A DNA stretch of 7,836 nt from Hyphomicrobiales bacterium (GTDB taxonomy: Bacteria; Pseudomonadota; Alphaproteobacteria; Rhizobiales; Beijerinckiaceae). The stretch is taken from NCBI GenBank assembly GCA_028290125.1, contig JAQGKM010000241.1, forward strand, positions 1 through 7,836, given 5' to 3'. Below are positions 1 to 7,339 of the stretch, in pieces. Below the pieces are notes generated by a model. That model was not told the DNA's origin, ran no database searches, and saw only the letters and a program-made list of their open reading frames with translations. The position numbers and the translations under genes were made by a program. Within the stretch, counting starts at the first letter, position 1. Each line of letters begins with the position of its first letter.

Positions 1-1
1 G

Positions 2-232
2 CGGCGCGATGAGCGCGACGTCACGCCCTTCGTCTATTCGGGCGTTGGCATCATCAAGCCGGAGCTGTTTGAGAACGAAACGCGCGACGTGTTTCGCCTC
101 GCGCCATTCTTCTTCGATGCTGCGGAAAAGGGCCGTCTGTTCGGGCTGAGACTCGATGGCGTGTGGCTGCATGTCGGCACGCCTGCAGCCATCGGGGATG
201 CGGAAACAGCCATCGCCCGATCCACGGTTTGA
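2..232 (+). CDS. Sugar-phosphate nucleotidyltransferase, MurU-like (3' end only)
   Basis: Only the C-terminal 76 residues are present; the gene starts before the window. The visible part holds PFVYSGVGIIKPELF, then DVFRLAPFFFDAAEKGRL, and ends with GVWLHVGTPAAIGDAE. This is the typical tail of NTP-transferase family proteins related to N-acetylmuramate alpha-1-phosphate uridylyltransferase (MurU) and mannose-1-phosphate guanylyltransferases; the W-x-H/D-V-G-T-P-x-x-x-x-x-A-E ending is the family signature. MurU makes UDP-MurNAc from MurNAc-1-phosphate in the cytoplasmic peptidoglycan-recycling route, after the kinase AmgK. In alphaproteobacteria a gene of this type commonly lies just before addB, usually after a phosphotransferase and tsaE. 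Its stop is 11 bases before the addB start, so the two are probably co-transcribed. The N-terminal nucleotide-binding loop is outside the window, so substrate specificity (UTP or GTP, MurNAc-P or hexose-P) cannot be decided and no symbol is given. Confidence 0.85.
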   Translation, partial: RRDERDVTPFVYSGVGIIKPELFENETRDVFRLAPFFFDAAEKGRLFGLRLDGVWLHVGTPAAIGDAETAIARSTV

Positions 233-243
233 GGCGAAACGGA
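231..243 (+). promoter_or_regulatory. Ribosome binding site choosing the addB start
   Basis: GAGG at 231-234, overlapping the upstream TGA stop, lies nine bases before the ATG at 244. The reading frame is open further upstream, with another ATG at 163, but that one lies inside the preceding gene and would add 27 Cys/His/Arg-rich residues unlike the family. The protein from 244 starts MARTPHVLTIHPGAPFL, the usual AddB beginning, so 244 is preferred. Confidence 0.6.
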
Positions 244-3200
244 ATGGCCCGCACGCCGCACGTCCTCACCATCCATCCCGGCGCGCCGTTTCTCGCGACT
301 TTTGCGCAGAGGCTGCTGAACGGCGACGTCGTCTCCGCCATCGGCCCGCACATGGCGCCGCTCGATTTCGCCGCTGCGACGATCTACGTGCCGACGCGGC
401 GCGCGGCGCGTGCGCTGTCGAGCGAGCTGATCCGCCGCCTGCCCGGCCCCGCCGTGCTGCTGCCGAAGATCGTGCCGCTCGGACATCTGGAAAGCATTGA
501 AACTGGCCTGTTGTTCGACGCCGGAGACGGGCCGGTCGAGGGTGTGCCTGATGCGATGAGCACGATCGAGCGGCGCATGATCCTGATGCGGCTCGTGCAC
601 GCCTGGGCGGCGCGACTTGCGTATGCGATCACGCATGCCGAAGGCGCGGACATCAAGACCGACGAGAGCGAGGCGCTGCTCGTCGCCCGCGCGCCCGCGC
701 AGGCCTGGCATCTCGCCGGCGATCTCGCCGCGCTCATCGACGAGATGATCGTCGAGGACGCCGACTGGTCGAAGCTGCAGGATCTCGCGCCGCATGAGTT
801 CGACCGCTATTGGGCGGTGACGATCCAGTTTCTCACCATCGCGTCGCAGGTATGGCCCGACATTCTCGGCGCGCGCGAGCTCGTCGACGCCGCCACGCGC
901 CAGCGGCTGCTCGTCGATCGCGAGATCGCGCGGCTTGGCCGACAGGATGCGGGCGCGCCGGTGATCGCCATCGGATCGACCGGCACCAATCGCGCGACGG
1001 CGCGTCTGCTCGCCGCCATCGCGCGGCTGGACCAGGGCGCCGTCGTGCTGCCGGGACTCGACCGCACGCTGGACGAGACGGCGTGGCGGATGATTGACGG
1101 CGACGCGGAACATGGCGTCGATCCGGCGGCGAGCCATCCGCAGGCCGCGCTGCATCGCCTGTTGCCGACACTCGGCGTCAGCCGCGAGGACATCGCGGAA
1201 CTGGGCGCGCCCGACGCCGCGCTGGAAACCCGCATCGCGCTTCTCGCCGAAGCGTTCCGGCCCGCCGACACCACGGAGAGCTGGGCGGCCTATACGGCGC
1301 ACCTCGGCGCCGGACGTGTCGAGCAGGCGCTGGCCGGCGTCGAGCTGATCGTCGCCGCCGACGAGCGCGAGGAAGCGCTGGCGCTCGCGCTCTGCATGCG
1401 GCGCACGCTGGAGGAGCCGGGCGTCACCGCGGCGCTCGTCACGCCCGACCGCGCACTGGCGCGGCGTGTGCGCGCGGAACTGGCGCGCTGGGACATCGCC
1501 ATCGACGATTCCGGCGGCGAGCCGCTGGCGACGTCGTCCTATGGCGTGCTCGCGCGTCTGGCGCTCGCCTGCGGGGACCGCGCTTGCATGCCCGCCGAAT
1601 GGCTGGCGCTGCTCGCCCATCCGCTGGCGCGGCTCGGCCTGAAGCGCGCCGAGGTCGAGCGACTGGCCGGCCTCTTGGAAATCGCCGTGCTGCGCGGCGT
1701 GCTGACCGATCGCGACCGTCCGCTCGACATCGTCGCGGCTGCGCGCGACCTGGCGAAGGACCTGCACGCGCATCCCGCCAGCAAACGCATCAGCGCCGCC
1801 GACTGGACCGCGCTCGGCGCCCTCGTGGCGCGGCTGCATGCCGCTTTGGCGCCGCTCCACGATGTGGCGCGCGACGCGCCGCTCGGGGTCTGGATCGCCG
1901 CGCATCGCGCAACGCTTGCGGCGTTGATCGACGCGCCCGCGCGCGACCCTGCCGCGCCGGACGAAAGCTTCGACATTTTCGAAACCCTGTTCACCGAACT
2001 GGCCGACAAGGCCGATGCCGAAATCCCGTTCCGCGCGGTCGACTACCGCGCGCTGGTCGATCTCGTGACGCGCGAGGAGATCGTGCGCGGTCCGGTGCGG
2101 GCGCATCCGCGGCTGAAAATCCTCGGCCTGCTGGAAGCGCGTCTCATCAATGCCGACGTCATGCTGCTGGCCGGACTGGACGAATCCATCTGGCCGCCAC
2201 AAACGCAGACCGGCGCCTTCCTCAATCGCCCGATGCGCGCCGAACTCGGCCTGTCGGCGCCCGAACGCCGCATCGGCCAGACCGCGCATGATTTCACGAT
2301 GGCGATGGGCGCCGCGCGCGTCGTCATCAGCCGCGCCGAAAAGCGCGGCCGCGCGCCGACCGTGCCGTCGCGTTTCCTGCAGCGGCTGGAAGCGCTGGCG
2401 GGCGACGCTTTCGCGCCCTGCCGGCGGCGCGGCGACGAGATTCTCGCGCTGGCGCGTCGGCTCGACCGGCCGGCCAGGATCGCCGCGCATCCCCGCCCCG
2501 AGCCGCGCCCACCGCTGGAGCTGCGACCGACGAGGCTCAGCGTCACGGCGATTGAAACGTTGCGGCGCGATCCCTATTCCATTTACGCGCGCCACATCCT
2601 TGGCTTGCAGGCGCTCGACGAACTCGGCGCCGAGCCTGGCGCGCGCGAAGCCGGAACGCAGTTGCATGCCGTCGTCGGCGAGTTCACCGCGCGCCATCGC
2701 AGCGGCGATCTTCCGGCGGACTCGCTCGATCAATTGCAGGCGCTTGCGCAGGACAAGCTCGGCCTGCTGCTCGACAACGCCGACTACCGCGCGTTCCAGT
2801 GGCCGCGGATAGAAGCGGGCCTGTCGCGCTGGCTCGAATGGGAGACGGAGCGCCGCGCCGGCCTCGCGCGCAGCGAGATCGAGCTGCACGGCAAGCTTCC
2901 AATTCCGCTCGACGGTGGCGTCGTATTCACCTTGAGCGGCTATGCCGACCGCATCGACGTGCTGGCGTCGGGCGAGTGCGAGATCATCGACTACAAGACC
3001 GGGCACATTCCGAGCGCGCCCGAGATCAAGGCGGGCTTTGCGCCGCAACTGCCGCTCGAAGTCGCCATGCTGAGAAAGGGCGCCTTTACGGCGATCGGCG
3101 CGCTCGACGTGCGCGACGCCATGCATGTGAAACTCGGCACGGCCGATCCGATCAGCCCGGTCACGATTTCAAAAAGCGGCAATGTGCGCGAGATGGCCGA

Positions 3201-3366
3201 CGACGCGTTCAGCGGACTTGTCGTGCTGCTCAACCAGTTCCGCGATGTCGACACGCCTTATCTGGCGCGCCCCTATCCGCAGTTCGCGCGGCGGTTCTCG
3301 GAATTCGATCATCTTGCGCGCGTGAAGGAATGGGCGTCGGGCACCGGCGAGGAGGGCGGCGAATGA
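244..3366 (+). CDS. addB: AddB, nuclease subunit of the AddAB double-strand break repair complex (alphaproteobacterial type)
   Basis: This 1040-residue protein is the partner of AddA in the cytoplasmic AddAB (RecBCD-like) helicase-nuclease, which resects double-strand ends to give 3' tails for RecA and also degrades linear DNA. The length fits the alphaproteobacterial AddB family. The N-terminal part (IHPGAPFLATFAQRLL, residues about 10-25) sits where UvrD-like helicases carry a Walker A loop, but no GxGK[ST] is present, so it should not bind ATP in the usual way. Family landmarks follow: ALVTPDRALARRV (about 397-409), IDDSGGEPL (420-428), HPRLKILGLLEARL (621-634), LLAGLDESIWPP (641-652) and ERRIGQTAHDF (674-684). 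The C-terminus is a PD-(D/E)xK nuclease: H808 in GTQLHAV, D905 in YADRIDV, D916-Y-K918 in EIIDYKTG and Q935 in FAPQLPLE, all apparently intact. The four Fe-S cysteines known from Bacillus AddB are missing: RRDPY (774-778) lies where the first is expected, and there are no cysteines after K918. It overlaps addA by four bases. Confidence 0.96.
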   Translation: MARTPHVLTIHPGAPFLATFAQRLLNGDVVSAIGPHMAPLDFAAATIYVPTRRAARALSSELIRRLPGPAVLLPKIVPLGHLESIETGLLFDAGDGPVEGVPDAMSTIERRMILMRLVHAWAARLAYAITHAEGADIKTDESEALLVARAPAQAWHLAGDLAALIDEMIVEDADWSKLQDLAPHEFDRYWAVTIQFLTIASQVWPDILGARELVDAATRQRLLVDREIARLGRQDAGAPVIAIGSTGTNRATARLLAAIARLDQGAVVLPGLDRTLDETAWRMIDGDAEHGVDPAASHPQAALHRLLPTLGVSREDIAELGAPDAALETRIALLAEAFRPADTTESWAAYTAHLGAGRVEQALAGVELIVAADEREEALALALCMRRTLEEPGVTAALVTPDRALARRVRAELARWDIAIDDSGGEPLATSSYGVLARLALACGDRACMPAEWLALLAHPLARLGLKRAEVERLAGLLEIAVLRGVLTDRDRPLDIVAAARDLAKDLHAHPASKRISAADWTALGALVARLHAALAPLHDVARDAPLGVWIAAHRATLAALIDAPARDPAAPDESFDIFETLFTELADKADAEIPFRAVDYRALVDLVTREEIVRGPVRAHPRLKILGLLEARLINADVMLLAGLDESIWPPQTQTGAFLNRPMRAELGLSAPERRIGQTAHDFTMAMGAARVVISRAEKRGRAPTVPSRFLQRLEALAGDAFAPCRRRGDEILALARRLDRPARIAAHPRPEPRPPLELRPTRLSVTAIETLRRDPYSIYARHILGLQALDELGAEPGAREAGTQLHAVVGEFTARHRSGDLPADSLDQLQALAQDKLGLLLDNADYRAFQWPRIEAGLSRWLEWETERRAGLARSEIELHGKLPIPLDGGVVFTLSGYADRIDVLASGECEIIDYKTGHIPSAPEIKAGFAPQLPLEVAMLRKGAFTAIGALDVRDAMHVKLGTADPISPVTISKSGNVREMADDAFSGLVVLLNQFRDVDTPYLARPYPQFARRFSEFDHLARVKEWASGTGEEGGE
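3351..3362 (+). promoter_or_regulatory. Shine-Dalgarno of addA inside the addB 3' end
   Basis: A strong GGAGG at 3351-3355 lies within the last codons of addB, seven bases before the addA ATG at 3363. The ATG overlaps the addB stop as ATGA (3363-3366). Such an arrangement usually gives translational coupling, suiting two subunits of one complex made in equal amounts. Coupling itself is inferred. Confidence 0.75.
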
Positions 3367-6300
3367 GCAAGCGCCTGATCCCGCAAACCACGCGCGACGA
3401 CCAGATGCGCGCCTCCGATCCGCGCGTCTCCGCCTGGGTGTCGGCCAATGCCGGTTCCGGCAAGACGCATGTGCTGACGCAGCGCGTCATCCGCCTGCTG
3501 CTCAATGGCGTGCCGCCTGCGCGCATTCTCTGCCTCACCTTCACCAAGGCGGCGGCCGCCAACATGTCGATCCGCGTGTTCCGCGAATTGTCGAAATGGA
3601 CGCGTCTCGACGACAACGATCTGCGCGACGCCATTCTGGCGACCGGCGAGTCGGCGATGGACCCCGAGCGCCTGACCTTTGCGCGCCGCCTGTTCGCCCG
3701 CACGGTGGAGACGCCCGGCGGCCTGAAGATCCAGACCATCCACGCCTTCTGCGAAAAGCTGCTGCATCTGTTTCCCTTCGAAGCCAATGTCGCGGCGCGC
3801 TTCGACGTCATCGAGGAACAGCAGCAGGCGGAGCTTCTTGCGCAGGCGCGGCTCGACACGCTGACGCGCGCGATCCACGATGTCGACGGACCGCTCGGCG
3901 CGGCGCTGCGCGCGCTTGCCGCCGAAACCAGCGGCAACGGCTTCGGCGCCCTGATCGACGAGGCGCTCGGCAAGCAGGAGCTCATCGCACAGTCGATGCG
4001 GCTCGATGCCGACGCGGGCGGCCAGTCCTACGCCAGCCTGCTCGCCGCGAGCCTCGGCGTCGACGTGTCCGAGACGGTCGAGGCGCTCAACCAGAGTCTT
4101 TTCGAGGACGGCCTGCTGGGTGACGACATCAGCGCCCTCACGGCGGTGATCGCCACCGGCGGCCCCAACGACATCAAGCTCGCACAAGCCCTGCGCGACG
4201 CGAAAAACGCAGCCCATCGTGCCGATGCGCTGCGTCTTTACGAGAGCGTCTTCGTCACCAAGGAAGGCGCGCCGCGCGGGCTGGGCAAGACGCGGATGAT
4301 CAGCAAGGCGCTTTGCGAGAAGCACCCGCAGGTCATCGATGCGCTCGAAGCCGAGCGCGAGCGCGTCTGCATCTTGCGCGAGCGCCGCAAGGCCGCGCAT
4401 GTCGTGGCGCGCACGCGCGCGCTGCTCACCGTCGTGCGCGAGATCCTGCACGCCTACCGCACCGAAAAGGAAGCGCGCGGGCTGCTCGATTTCGGCGACC
4501 TGATCGTCGCGACGCGCCGCCTGCTCAGCCGCATCGATGCGGGCTGGGTGCTGCACAAGCTCGACCGGGGCATCGACCATATTCTCGTCGACGAGGCGCA
4601 GGACACCTCGCCCGATCAATGGGACATTCTGGAAGCCATCGCGCGAGAATTCACAGACGGCGCCGGACAGCGCAACGTGTCGCGCACCTTCTTTGCTGTC
4701 GGCGACGAAAAGCAGTCGATCTTCTCGTTCCAGGGCGCGCAGCCGCTCGAGTTCGACAAGATGCGCCGCAAGATCAAGACGCGCGTCGAGCATGCCCAGC
4801 AGAAATTTGCGGACATTCGCCTCACCCGTTCGTTCCGCTCCAGCAAGGGCATTCTCGACGCCGTCGATCGCGTGTTCTCGATCGAGGGCCATTATCAGGG
4901 ACTTTCTTCGGACGAGACGAAGACCGTGCATGAGGCGTGGAAGGACGATCTGCCGGGCGTCATCGAACTCTGGCCGGTCGTGCAGCGCGACGAGACCGCG
5001 GAGCCGCGCGACTGGAAGATGCCGCTCGACCAGATGGACGCCAGCGATCCGCCGGTGGTGGTCGCGAAACGCATCGCCGCTGAAATCGCGGCGCTGATCG
5101 CGCCCGGCTCCGGCGAAAGCGTGGAGGACGAGGAAACGCGCGGGCGCCGTCCCATCCGCGCGGGCGACGTGATGATCCTCGTGCGCAGCCGCGGGCCGTT
5201 CTTCGAAGCCGTGATCCGCGCATTGAAGGAAGCGCAGGTGCCGGTCGCCGGCGCCGACCGGCTGCAGCTCACGCAGCACATCGCCGTGATGGACCTCATC
5301 GCCGCAGGGCGCGCAGCGCTGTTGCCGGAAGACGACCTCACGCTCGCAACCGTGCTGAAGACTCCGCTCATCGGCCTCAACGACGACGATCTCCTCGCGC
5401 TGGCCCCGGGCCGCGCCGGCTCACTTCACGACGCGCTGCGCGACTCGTCCGCGCCGCATCATGCGCGCGCCTTCGCGCGCATCGAGCAATGGCGCACGGC
5501 GGCGGCCGACGTGACGCCATTCTTCTTCTACGCGCGCATTCTCGGCGCCGAGCACGGGCGTCGCGACATGCTCGCGCGCCTCGGCCCGGAAGCCGGCGAC
5601 GCCATGGACGAGTTCCTCGCGCTCGCGCTCGAGCACGAGACGCGCAAGGCGCCGTCGCTGGTTGAGTTTCTCGCCGGCCTCCAAGGCGCCGACCTGCAGG
5701 TCAAGCGCGACATGGAGGCGGGCGCCAATGCGGTGCGCGTGATGACCGTGCATGCGTCCAAGGGGCTGGAAGCCAAGATCGTCTTTCTCGGCGACACCTG
5801 CGGCGCGCCCGTCTCGCCGCGACACGACCCGAAGCTCTACAAGATCGGCGCCGGACAGTTCGGCGACATTGTCGCCTGGTCGCCGGGCACGAAGGGCGAG
5901 CCTGCCGTGCTGGCGCTGGCGCGCGAGGCGGCGCGTCTCGACGCCGAACAGGAACACCGCCGCCTCCTTTACGTCGCCATGACGCGCGCCGAGGAACGGC
6001 TCTATGTCGCGAGCTTCCTCGGCAAGCAGAAGCTCAAGGACGGCTGCTGGCGGCAGATGATCGAGGCGACGCTCGACGACCGGGTGATCGAGGTCCCGGC
6101 GCGCTGGGACCCGTCCGCGCGCATCATGCGCTGGTCATCCGGCGAGGCGCCGCGCCTCGACGCGCTTGGCGAGAGCCCGGCGCCTCCGATCGAGGACGCG
6201 ACGCCGCTCTGGGCGACGACGCCTGCGCCCTTCGAAGCGCAGCCGCAGCGTCCGCTGAGCCCGTCGAACGCGCTCGCCGCCGCCGACCGCATGGAGCCGG

Positions 6301-6854
6301 AGCCGCGCGCCCGCTCGGCGGTCGCGTCGCAGGCGGCCAAGGCGGGCACGCTGGTGCATGCCCTGCTGCAGCATCTGCCCGAGATCGCGCGCGAGGCCCG
6401 CATCGGCGCGGCGCTACGCTTCGTGGAAAGCCGGGCGGGCGGACTGGACGCCGATCAGCGCGCAGCCATCGCCACGCAGGCCATCGCAGTCCTGGACGAT
6501 CCGCAGCTCGCCCCGCTCTTCGCGCCGGGTTCGCAGGCCGAGATCAGCCTCGGTGGGCGCGTGGCGCTGCCGGGTGGACGGCAGATCGAGATCTACGGAC
6601 AGATCGACCGGCTAGCGGTGACGGCCGACGAAGTCTGGCTCGCCGACTTCAAGACCGGGCGCCCGCGCGAGGTGGCGGAGACGCCCGAAGCCTATCTGGC
6701 GCAGCTCGCCGTCTACCGCGCAGCGGTCGCTCCGCTTTATCCCGCCAGAAGGGTGCGTTGCTTTCTGGTCTGGACAGAAGGCCCGCTCGGAGTCGAGATC
6801 GACACGGCCCGGCTCGAGGCCGCGCTCCTTGACGTTCAGCGGGCGCGTTCCTAG
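3363..6854 (+). CDS. addA: AddA, ATP-dependent helicase-nuclease subunit of AddAB
   Basis: This 1163-residue UvrD/RecB-family (SF1A) helicase is the motor of AddAB: it uses ATP to move 3'-5' on one strand, and its C-terminal nuclease cuts DNA during end resection. All helicase motifs can be read: the Q-motif region around Q14, Walker A ANAGSGKT (28-35), motif Ia LTFTKAAAANM (58-68), QTIHAFCEKLL (124-134), Walker B VDEAQDTS (409-416), motif III GDEKQSIFSFQGA (from 447), motif IV LTRSFRSS (487-494), motif V VRVMTVHASKGLE (791-803) and motif VI EHRRLLYVAMTRAEERL (864-880). A Pro/Ala-rich linker (about 925-985) joins the RecB-type nuclease domain with H999 (AGTLVHALL), D1082 (GQIDRL), D1095-F-K1097 (LADFKTGR) and Q1114/Y1118 (QLAVY). 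The catalytic set looks complete. The ATG at 3363 has a strong ribosome site and overlaps the addB stop. Length and order match alphaproteobacterial AddA; the window does not show which Chi-like sequence, if any, controls it. Confidence 0.97.
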   Translation: MSKRLIPQTTRDDQMRASDPRVSAWVSANAGSGKTHVLTQRVIRLLLNGVPPARILCLTFTKAAAANMSIRVFRELSKWTRLDDNDLRDAILATGESAMDPERLTFARRLFARTVETPGGLKIQTIHAFCEKLLHLFPFEANVAARFDVIEEQQQAELLAQARLDTLTRAIHDVDGPLGAALRALAAETSGNGFGALIDEALGKQELIAQSMRLDADAGGQSYASLLAASLGVDVSETVEALNQSLFEDGLLGDDISALTAVIATGGPNDIKLAQALRDAKNAAHRADALRLYESVFVTKEGAPRGLGKTRMISKALCEKHPQVIDALEAERERVCILRERRKAAHVVARTRALLTVVREILHAYRTEKEARGLLDFGDLIVATRRLLSRIDAGWVLHKLDRGIDHILVDEAQDTSPDQWDILEAIAREFTDGAGQRNVSRTFFAVGDEKQSIFSFQGAQPLEFDKMRRKIKTRVEHAQQKFADIRLTRSFRSSKGILDAVDRVFSIEGHYQGLSSDETKTVHEAWKDDLPGVIELWPVVQRDETAEPRDWKMPLDQMDASDPPVVVAKRIAAEIAALIAPGSGESVEDEETRGRRPIRAGDVMILVRSRGPFFEAVIRALKEAQVPVAGADRLQLTQHIAVMDLIAAGRAALLPEDDLTLATVLKTPLIGLNDDDLLALAPGRAGSLHDALRDSSAPHHARAFARIEQWRTAAADVTPFFFYARILGAEHGRRDMLARLGPEAGDAMDEFLALALEHETRKAPSLVEFLAGLQGADLQVKRDMEAGANAVRVMTVHASKGLEAKIVFLGDTCGAPVSPRHDPKLYKIGAGQFGDIVAWSPGTKGEPAVLALAREAARLDAEQEHRRLLYVAMTRAEERLYVASFLGKQKLKDGCWRQMIEATLDDRVIEVPARWDPSARIMRWSSGEAPRLDALGESPAPPIEDATPLWATTPAPFEAQPQRPLSPSNALAAADRMEPEPRARSAVASQAAKAGTLVHALLQHLPEIAREARIGAALRFVESRAGGLDADQRAAIATQAIAVLDDPQLAPLFAPGSQAEISLGGRVALPGGRQIEIYGQIDRLAVTADEVWLADFKTGRPREVAETPEAYLAQLAVYRAAVAPLYPARRVRCFLVWTEGPLGVEIDTARLEAALLDVQRARS

Positions 6855-6856
6855 TT
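6828..6856 (+). promoter_or_regulatory. Candidate housekeeping promoter for trxA
   Basis: CTTGAC at 6828-6833, a 17-base spacer, and CTAGTT at 6851-6856 resemble the alphaproteobacterial RpoD consensus CTTGAC-N17-CTATAT (six of six in the -35, four of six in the -10). The -10 includes the TAG stop codon of addA. Transcription would start near 6863, giving trxA a leader of about 40 bases. The site was found by reading alone; promoter activity is inferred. Confidence 0.5.
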
Positions 6857-6894
6857 TCACGCGACAGAGCGCTGAGTCCCTGCGCCCGCAAACC

Positions 6895-6905
6895 AGAGGC
6901 ATGCC
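6895..6905 (+). promoter_or_regulatory. Ribosome binding site of trxA
   Basis: AGAGG at 6895-6899 lies six bases before the ATG at 6906. Another ATG at 6901 is out of frame and too close to the AGAGG, so 6906, which gives the normal short thioredoxin N-terminus, is chosen. Confidence 0.65.
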
Positions 6906-7223
6906 ATGACCGAGAAAGTCACCGACGCAAGTTTTGAGGCAGAGGTGCTGAATTCCGCCGAGCCGGTCGTGGTCGACTTCTGGGCGGAATGGTGCGGCCC
7001 GTGCCGCCAGATCGCTCCGGCGCTCGAGGAAATTTCCAAGGAGATGGCCGGCAAGGTCAAGATCCTGAAGATGAATGTGGACGAGAACCCCGGCGTCCCC
7101 GGCAAGTTCGGCATTCGCTCGATCCCCACGCTGCTGCTCTTCAAGGACGGCAAGGTGACCTCGCAGAAGGTCGGCGCCGGCCCCAAGGGCGAGCTGAGCA
7201 AGTGGATCTCGGGCGCGATCTGA
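6906..7223 (+). CDS. trxA: Thioredoxin 1
   Basis: This 105-residue protein is a full-length classical cytoplasmic thioredoxin that reduces disulfides in targets such as ribonucleotide reductase, PAPS reductase and methionine sulfoxide reductases, and is itself recharged by NADPH through thioredoxin reductase. The active site FWAEWCGPC places the redox cysteines at C30 and C33, with the buried acid D24 equivalent to Asp26 of E. coli. The cis-proline P74 is in GIRSIPTLLLFKDG. There is no signal peptide or membrane segment. Position 60-67 reads ENPGVPGK, where many thioredoxins have a variant of NPxxAxKY; this is a surface loop before the cis-Pro strand and should not affect catalysis. It lies 51 bases after addA, a pairing common in alphaproteobacteria, and is followed by an intrinsic terminator. 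A promoter-like sequence at the addA end suggests transcription beyond simple operon read-through, as expected for an abundant protein. Confidence 0.97.
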   Translation: MTEKVTDASFEAEVLNSAEPVVVDFWAEWCGPCRQIAPALEEISKEMAGKVKILKMNVDENPGVPGKFGIRSIPTLLLFKDGKVTSQKVGAGPKGELSKWISGAI

Positions 7224-7244
7224 GCCATCGCAGTCACATCGACG

Positions 7245-7271
7245 AAGAGGGCCGCTCGCGCGGCCCTTTTT
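7245..7271 (+). terminator. Rho-independent terminator after trxA
   Basis: AGGGCCGC (7248-7255) and GCGGCCCT (7260-7267) form a perfect 8-bp GC-rich stem with a TCGC loop, followed by a run of five T residues (7267-7271). AAG on the left (7245-7247) can extend the pairing into the T run, including one G-U pair. It starts about 20 bases after the trxA stop and is oriented to end transcription coming from addB-addA-trxA. The weaker A run on the other side makes bidirectional action unlikely, and no convergent gene is present. Confidence 0.88.
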
Positions 7272-7273
7272 CA

Positions 7274-7302
7274 TTGGTGGCGCGCCATCCCGCCTTTATG
7301 GT
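7274..7302 (+). promoter_or_regulatory. Weak promoter candidate for polA
   Basis: TTGGTG (7274-7279), a 17-base spacer and TATGGT (7297-7302) are the best promoter-like pair I can see between the terminator and polA. The match is modest (three of six and four of six against TTGACA/TATAAT). Some promoter is expected here because the terminator would cut off upstream transcription, but its exact place is uncertain, and the elements overlap a hairpin. Confidence 0.25.
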
Positions 7303-7309
7303 CGCGCCA
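7278..7309 (+). repeat. Inverted repeat (hairpin) in the trxA-polA gap
   Basis: TGGCGCGCCAT (7278-7288) can pair with ATGG plus CGCGCCA (7298-7301 and 7303-7309), leaving one bulged T at 7302 and a nine-base loop. The left arm also contains a perfect 10-base palindrome, TGGCGCGCCA (7278-7287). No T run follows, so it is not a second intrinsic terminator of the usual kind. It could be a leader RNA structure, a protein-binding site, or a chance product of high GC content. Confidence 0.45.
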
Positions 7310-7339
7310 ACCCCGTGAAGAGCTGAAGCAGACCCACTC

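Noticed and set aside
34..3126. A 1030-codon open frame on the minus strand, antisense to nearly all of addB
   Set aside because: It is very rich in Arg, Ala, Gly and Gln, matches no family I know, and runs opposite a gene with clear family motifs. Long antisense frames are expected in GC-rich genes because stop codons are scarce in the complementary frames.
2799..3362. Upstream extension of addA within addB (ATG at 2799)
   Set aside because: The addA frame is open through this stretch, but the resulting 188 residues are an out-of-frame shadow of the AddB nuclease domain. The ATG at 3363 has a strong GGAGG and gives the normal family start.
3309..5279. A 656-codon open frame on the minus strand, antisense to addA
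   Set aside because: Same composition effect as above; no recognisable domain, and the plus strand carries all the AddA helicase motifs across this region.
7298..7318. A six-codon upstream frame (MVAPTP) before polA
   Set aside because: It has no ribosome binding site, its ATG is buried in the hairpin arm, and nothing in its codons suggests an attenuation signal.
6989..7318. A 109-codon plus-strand frame overlapping trxA and its terminator
   Set aside because: It is a shifted frame of trxA that runs through the terminator; thioredoxin motifs are in the other frame and no separate family is recognisable.
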